Origin: Beta vulgaris subsp. vulgaris
Lineage: Eukaryota; Streptophyta; Magnoliopsida; Caryophyllales; Amaranthaceae
Reading direction: 5' to 3'
Length of the DNA: 64,000 nt
Assembly: GCF_026745355.1 (NCBI RefSeq)
Contig: NC_079206.1
Span: forward strand, 6,345,044-6,409,043
The notes beneath the pieces were generated by a model. That model worked only from the letters and a program-made list of their open reading frames with translations. It was not told the DNA's origin and made no database searches. Shown here one piece after another: positions 58,158 through 64,000 of this stretch. Made by a program: the position numbers and the translations under genes. Every line of letters starts with the position of its first letter. The stretch's first letter is position 1.

Positions 58158-59615
58158 ATTATACCGTTTTTTCACCATATATTCTCGAGTTTTCAAAAAA
58201 TTCATGAGTTACGACCCCCAACTTTTTTAAATACACGAGATACCCCTAAATTTCATAATAATACACCCAAATGCTCTTAATGACTAATGACGGTTAACCC
58301 TGTTAGTCTTAACCCTAATTAACCCCTAATTAAACTCTAATTATCCTAATTAACTAAACCCTAAAACCTACTAAAATCTAATCTTAATTATTGTCTTTTT
58401 GGATTATTGTGATCAAAATTTGTCTAATTATTGTCTTTTCGTTTTTTATATCTCAAATGTACACAATATTAATTAATTGTGTCATATGATGGTTATTTTT
58501 TATTAATAAATTTGTCAAATAATATGGTCAAAATTTAATGACTTAGATTTCCAAATATAAGGTAAATGTAAAGAACTAAAAAGAACTGATGGAGCAACAT
58601 TATAATTTTAATAAGGAATTTTATCGAATTACCTTTGAGGTTTGGAAACCCTACAAGAAACCATCGAAATTCAGAAATTAAGATATCCTTAACGAGCAAT
58701 GTAGTATTGTTAATTACAAATTGATACAGAACTTAATCAACATCACCTTTTTATGTGGTTTCGTTGAAAGGAAATGGAAATTTTTCACTAGGTAATCCTT
58801 CAATTTTTTACTTCCTAGATTTTTTTTAAAATGTTATTTACTACATAATATAATCTTTCATCTCTGTCATATATATAATACTCCTACATATCATGCAAAT
58901 ATTTTATCTCACTGTAGACCAAATTTTGGATAAGTATCTCTTATTCTCTTACAATAACTGATCTATTATATTATAAAAAAGTTCTAACATATCATTACAA
59001 ATATCTCTAACAAGATTTTTCCCTCACCATAACAGCACTCTAGTTTTTATTTTATTTTATTTATAATCTTATAAAATTATCCTCAATTCAAACCACAATT
59101 TCACCAATTAAGGATTTTTAACTACAATAATAAAAAAAATTTGTCCGTTTTCTCGCAATAATACAAACTTTTGATTATTTTTCAATAATAAAAACTTTAC
59201 ATCAAAATTCCTCCAGTAGGTCAAGTTGACTTGTAACCTATCAAACAGGTCAAAAAAATTACAAAATAATATTTCTTCTTTCTCCCTCCTCCCCCAACCC
59301 CCCACCTGAACCATCTCAGTTTGTTACCTCCTACAACAATCGGTATTGCCCTATTGGAGGATTTTTGATCAAAAGTTTGTATTATTAAAAAAAATCAAAA
59401 GTTTGTATTATTGCGAGAGAACGGACAAAAAAAGTTTGTATTATTCTTATTTAAAAAATCCAAATTACTAAAAACCAGAAGAATTAAGTAACGTAAAGAA
59501 TCTAACCTCACGAAAGAATTTCGACAGTGTTATTTAGTCAAGATATGATATCACATTCATCTTTTTGACAATATCGCTTCTAATATTCTTGCTACATAAT
59601 CTGGTCGAACCTACT
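58158..59615. other. Intergenic, no gene recognised
   Basis: AT-rich. It includes a run of TTAACCCTAATTAACCCC words at 58290-58370 and short inverted words around 59140-59460 (CAATAATACAAACTTTTGA and TTTGTATTATTGCGAGA), possibly arms of a decayed MITE ending near 59450. Confidence 0.45.
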
Positions 59616-59630
59616 AAACATTGATGACTT

Positions 59631-59680
59631 TTTTTTTTTTTGGTGAACTAGGGATGCAATTAAATTAAAGAGTTATGGCC
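59631..59680 (-). mobile_element. Very short 5'-truncated retro-insertion (50 bp)
   Basis: The perfect 15-bp direct repeat AAACATTGATGACTT lies at 59616-59630 and 59681-59695. Between them is a T run followed by GGTGAACTAGGGATGCAATT. It is the polyadenylated 3' tip of a minus-strand retroelement copied by target priming. Confidence 0.8.
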
Positions 59681-59695
59681 AAACATTGATGACTT

Positions 59696-60743
59696 AACGT
59701 GCAATAATATCCTCATTACATTGGAAATTTGGAATTATAGAAGCTTATTACACCATGCATCCTCGCATAATAGCGCCTAAGGGTGATGATGATGATCAGT
59801 TCATTCACTTGAACTTCGTATCAAGTGTTATTGCTCAAATTTTCTAACTTCAACCTAGCTTAAAATCTAGTTTGAGTTCGAAAATTATAATCGTGTAACT
59901 ATAATCAAGTATTGTGTTAAAATTATAACGTACTTTTTGATATTTACTCCGTTTTTCTTACATGTTATACTTTCATGTTTCACATGTACATATTTTTCTA
60001 ATTTTGTATTTATAAAAATTATAAAAAAGTACATATTAAGACGAATATAACAAGATCCCACATGAATATATTTTAAATTAGATGCATCACTTTTGCGGTA
60101 TATGCTTGATAATCTAAAAATTTTGGCAGATTGATAGAGTGACCCTAAGGGTTGTCAACCTTCTTATTATTGAATTTTCATTGATTAACAATACATTAAA
60201 ATATTATTTTTATATCACTTCTCCTTTCATTTATTACATACATATCAATATTATATTCTAATGTGGAGGGCTGGCAACCCTAAGACTTACTCAAACATTT
60301 TTCCAAAGTTTTTGACCATATATTAGTAAAATATTGAATACTAATAACATGATCATTTTGAGGTGGAGAATGATGGAATGAGTTTTTTCTACTGTAAAAA
60401 TTGTTCTCTGAACTGTCAGATGATTCTGCAGAACCTACAATGGTGGCAGTTTCCATGACAAAATAGCTAGCAAGCAAGTACAACCTAGGAGAATGAAACC
60501 AGAAAAAGGAGGGTAAAAAAAAGGGAGATATCTGCTGAAAAATTCTGGTGTTACTTTCTGTTTTGTAAGCACATAAAGTAAGTATACTTGTGATGTTTTC
60601 CCTTCCTAGGAGGTCATTTGAGCAGTATAAAGCACATGAGTCTCAAAGACTTTCTCTTCCCACTGGCATCTTTCTTTATCTATTCTGCAGTAGTATGCCT
60701 CATCATGTTTTCTTGTGCAATAATGTTCTACTATCATTTTCAG
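59696..60743. other. Intergenic / upstream of the Myb-like exon
   Basis: AT-rich. A half-Stowaway-like stretch lies at 59945-60070. No exon with a Myb/SANT motif was recognised upstream of 60744. Confidence 0.5.
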
Positions 60744-61202
60744 GACAACAAAAATGCAGCCCCTTATCGCAACAAGTGCATAGAGAATTGGGAAGATATA
60801 TGCACTCTATTCGGTGCAGATAGAGCTGTTGGGGATGGGTCAGAACAACATGATGAGGCAGCGGACGCCATGGAGGAGGAAATGATAAGTGAAGGAAAGA
60901 GCTCATCCAAGGATCCAACTGTTTCGGGCTCTCGCAAGCGCAAAAAAGATAGTGTAGCTGATGCGGTCAACAGTTTTGCCGAGTCCTTCAGAGAATATGT
61001 GCAAAGCAAAATGAACGACACCACGAAACCCACTTGTCAAGAGATATATACCGTTGTGTCTGAAGTATATGGCATTTCTAGGAATCAGATTATGAGGGCA
61101 GTAAAAAGGTTTATGAATGGTAATCCCGACGAATTTCTAATGTTGAAGGAGCTACCGGAGGATGAGAAACTTGATTGGGTACTCTTGTGCCTTGCTGAGT
61201 AG
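60744..61202 (+). pseudogene. C-terminal exon of a Myb/SANT-like, L10-interacting-MYB-type protein
   Basis: After a TTTTCAG acceptor the frame reads DNKNAAPYRNKCIENWEDIC, LFGADRAVGDGSEQHDEAAD, MEEEMISEG, a basic SRKRKK, then a helical C-terminus ending LDWVLLCLAE (152 codons and stop). The N-A-P-x-R-N-K...W-x-D-I-C...F-G-x-D-R-A-x-G pattern is the linker after the Myb/SANT-like domain. The family is related to Harbinger-derived DNA-binding proteins. The upstream exon carrying the DNA-binding helices is not visible within 1 kb, so this is probably a truncated gene or a last exon separated by a long intron. The open frame back to an ATG at 60618 is probably intron read-through. Confidence 0.6.
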
Positions 61203-61380
61203 TTTGACTGACTTTCATGTCATTGTAGGTTTTTTCCATTACTTTATCAAATACTACTCTTAAATGTTGCTCTCGATGTTGAGATAACTTTTGTTATAAC
61301 AATTTTGGATTGTTGCAATGTCAAATGCCTTTTATTTGCTAAGGATTTAATATTTTTTGTTGAATGCAATTACAAGATTA

Positions 61381-61584
61381 TCCAAACAATAGCATGAAAT
61401 TAGAATTCCGGAATTCAATTCCAATGTTTTCCAAACACATACATAGATTTGAAATATTGGAATTCAATTCCCATGTTCCCCAAACAAGTTTGAGAGATTG
61501 GAATTGAAATTCAAATACATGATTTCAAATTTTAGAATTAGAATACAATAATTAAAATGAAATCCGGGTTCCCAAACACTACCT
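61381..61584. mobile_element. MITE, same family as 44017-44416, opposite orientation
   Basis: The left end TCCAAACAATAGCATGAAAT and right end CCCAAACACTACC are followed by TTA. The interior is GAATTCAATTCCAATG-type repeats. It lies about 180 bp after the stop of the Myb-like exon. Confidence 0.6.
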
Positions 61585-63453
61585 TAGTTAATTTCAATTC
61601 AGTTTCTCTCGATGTAAAAGTACGAGACTTTAATCAACAATTCAAACATATTATAAGTATATATAGTAACACCTTAAGTAATTTCTGACTTTCATGAGTT
61701 CATCCAAAATAAAAGTCGTCCTTGTTTCTCTTTCTACAATAATACATGTACTAACATAAAGACAAAATCGTACCGGCCTGAAATAAATTGCCATCCACTT
61801 TTCTTATTTTTCCTTAATCTAATGATCATTCAGTAATGTGCTGAGAAATTATTCCCCTAGTTCTGTACTGAAATCTAACTAAAATTATAAATACATGTGC
61901 TAGCTGTCTTAGCATGTTGTGATCTTACCCATTTGACATAATCTACTACTATTAAAACTATAACTTATTCATAAGATATTTGTTTAATATAATTAATAAT
62001 ATTTGTCAAGTGGTTAGATAAGTTATCAACATGTAGCCATATAAGCTATCATTCTGATCTAAGGGAAAAGGGAGTACACCAAATTTAGCTTTTTTCAAAA
62101 GGAATAGTACTATAAAATTGAACTAGTTGTCCTTTGTGGTACGTCTTTTCAGCGTTGACTTGTTATAAGGGTTTGTCCTTATCTAAGCTTGTGAAGAAAT
62201 TAAATTTCTTAATTATTTAATTAATTTATGTGATGCAAAGATTGCGCAGTTTGGCAGGATGTTATTCATTGTATCTGATAATTAAGCATTCTATACACAT
62301 CCTTTTTCTTAAAAATATTAAAATTATTTTATTGATTTTATAATCTAGATCATACAATATTAAATAGAAGTGAAAACTTAACTAGACATGATATTTTGTA
62401 GTTTGGAGTTAGAATTAAATTTAGTTAAAGTGATTGTAAATCAAATATTGACATCTGTTGCAAACTTGTACAAATTTCGATCCACCAATTACCCTTTAGA
62501 TACAGATAGAAAATAAAATATAAGGTCTCAAACTCTCACATCAACAAAGATAAAATCTAATATATGGATAAATATCACCCGATATATGTAATCTGAAAAA
62601 CTCTTCATTAGAAAAAGACGAAAATTTATTGGAAACAATAATATAAAAACTAATAGCCAAAAGAAAAAAAGAAAGCTTATCATCAAATTCGTCACTCAAT
62701 AGGATGATGGTTGCCCCTAAATTGAAAATTCGGATTTTATGGAAAAAAAGTGAGAATATAAAGAGGGGAGGAGGCACTTACGTACCACTATTGTAGAAAC
62801 TTTAAGTTGACAATCATAGCAAAATTTTGCTAGAGTTGAAAAAAAATGTTTTTAAATTGTTAAGAATTAGGTATACATGATCTAATGAAAAGATAAAATA
62901 AGATCGATTTGGAAACATAATTGCCATCGGAATCTTTCATGACATGAGCTTTTTCTTTTCAACTAGAAATGACATTTTCTATTCTCTAAAACAAATGCCA
63001 TGATCTATAAGTTTGTTAAAGATATCATATATTGATTCTTTTCTCCATATACACGCGAGAAAATTACCATAAAAGATCTTATGAAATAAATTATGAAAGA
63101 TTGAAAGTTATATTAAACTTATTACTTATCCTTAAGATATATTTACACGTATGAAATAAGAGTTTGAGATATATTGGTCAAAATTGAGGGATGAATAAAT
63201 CAAGAGTCGGATCATTTGTAGTTTCTTACACCTCATTATGTGATTCTTATCCAATAATATATAGAAGTATTGAAGGATTAGAAGGAAAATATAAGTGCAA
63301 TATATTATAAGTTTGGATTGCTCTCTTGTCAGTGTTGGTGAAAAGTCATTATTAACGTTTTTGTTACTCCATTTTTCCTTTTTACAGTTGGTTATACTAG
63401 GTCTTTTCACTTCCTAAATTTTAACAAACTAACGCCTACTTTGAAAGCTTTCA
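61585..63453. other. Intergenic, no gene recognised
   Basis: AT-rich; no supported element or gene. Confidence 0.5.
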
Positions 63454-63463
63454 TCTATTCATC

Positions 63464-63649
63464 GTTACCAAGTAAGTGTTGGTCCAGTGGTGATGGGGAC
63501 TGGCTTTAGTAGGACGGACCTGTGTTCGAATCCCCGCAACACCCTTGGGAGAGGAATGGAACCTAACCACCCCGAACTTGACCTCGATCCGGATGTAGCC
63601 CAAAGGGTGAACCGGGTGCAAACACCAAAAAAAAAAAAAAAAAAAAAAA
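63464..63649 (+). mobile_element. tRNA-derived SINE, 186 bp with poly-A
   Basis: The perfect 10-bp TSD TCTATTCATC lies at 63454-63463 and 63650-63659. Box A TGGTCCAGTGG (about 63481) and box B TGTTCGAATCC (about 63523) fit Pol III tRNA promoters. The body CTCGATCCGGATGTAGCCCA continues to a 24-base A tail. The open frame across it is not coding. The clean TSD and long tail suggest a fairly recent insertion. Confidence 0.92.
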
Positions 63650-63659
63650 TCTATTCATC

Positions 63660-64000
63660 TTCCACTTAGGCATGTACCACTATTTATTAGAGAATATAAT
63701 CTTTTAGGTAAATTATGCCGTAATAATTTTTTTTTTTGACGGACAAAAATGTTGCAATATTACAAACTATGACTTGAGTGTTCGGAGCACCATAAATATT
63801 GGCTAATATTCTAAATATCACAAACTATTAGCCTTGGTGTAAAACATATTATTAATGTTAACATTACCAATACGCTTTCCATCAAGACTAAACCTTAATC
63901 AAGTTTTGCCTACAAAATTGATTACAATACCATAATCTATTTATGATATAATTGAAAGTCCGTAAATAAATTTAGTCGATTCATTCTTCTCTTTGAATAT
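63660..64000. other. Intergenic, no gene recognised
   Basis: AT-rich right edge; nothing supported. Confidence 0.5.

Noticed and set aside
58290..58380. Telomere-like AACCCTAATTAACCC words
   Set aside because: The units are irregular and do not form a tandem CCCTAAA array.
63487..63669. 60-codon open frame
   Set aside because: It lies entirely within the tRNA-derived SINE and its A tail.
1..64000. CRISPR arrays, operons, prophage or bacterial defence systems
   Set aside because: The repeats lack spacers of even length and the genes have introns; the window is plant nuclear DNA.

Overview
The window looks like gene-poor nuclear DNA from a flowering plant, probably a dicot. The base composition is AT-rich, genes have GT-AG introns, the protein families are plant ones, and the mobile elements are plant types (Stowaway and Tourist-like MITEs, Helitrons, a Cassandra-type TRIM, Copia, an RTE LINE and a tRNA-derived SINE). 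The species cannot be fixed from sequence alone. An Amaranthaceae/Caryophyllales relative is only a guess.

Genes, left to right. (1) On the minus strand, 4885-6616 holds the first three coding exons of a Sec1/KEULE-type SM protein. The rest is either beyond the left edge or lost. (2) On the minus strand, 12607-14153 is a complete two-exon IRK-interacting-protein (GIL1/IRKI family) gene. (3) On the plus strand, 39462-41580 is a complete six-coding-exon myeloid leukemia factor (MLF)-like gene with a probable 5' UTR exon near 36.8-36.96 kb. (4) On the plus strand, 45023-49622 is a complete seven-exon ICT1/ArfB-type GGQ release-factor-like gene with an organelle-type N-terminus. (5) On the plus strand, 60744-61202 is the C-terminal exon of a Myb/SANT-like (L10-interacting-MYB-type) protein whose DNA-binding part is not visible. 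These genes are unrelated housekeeping or signalling genes and do not form a cluster.

Repeats dominate the rest. Positions 1-2370 are a decayed RTE LINE on the minus strand, split by a palindromic AT minisatellite. Positions 7.7-29 kb hold Stowaway, PIF/Harbinger-like and hAT-like MITEs, three short Helitrons and a 1.7 kb element with inverted ends and internal 10-12 bp arrays. Positions 29.16-33.98 kb are a nested stack: a Copia element (5-bp TSD ATAAT) whose pol core is inverted, a Mutator-like element at the very edge of its left LTR, and a palindromic Cassandra insertion (TSD CTTAG) inside its reverse transcriptase. Positions 50.6-57.2 kb hold two further copies of the Mutator-like family, each with its own 9-bp TSD and different internal sequence, within a locally duplicated segment. 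Positions 57.5-58.14 kb, 59.63-59.68 kb and 63.46-63.65 kb are target-primed retro-insertions with clear TSDs.

The most unusual structures are the palindromic Cassandra composite, the inverted Copia core, and the Mutator-like family that keeps its palindromic termini and foldback arrays while swapping its interior. All gene models were made by eye from splice signals and reading frame. No database search was run.
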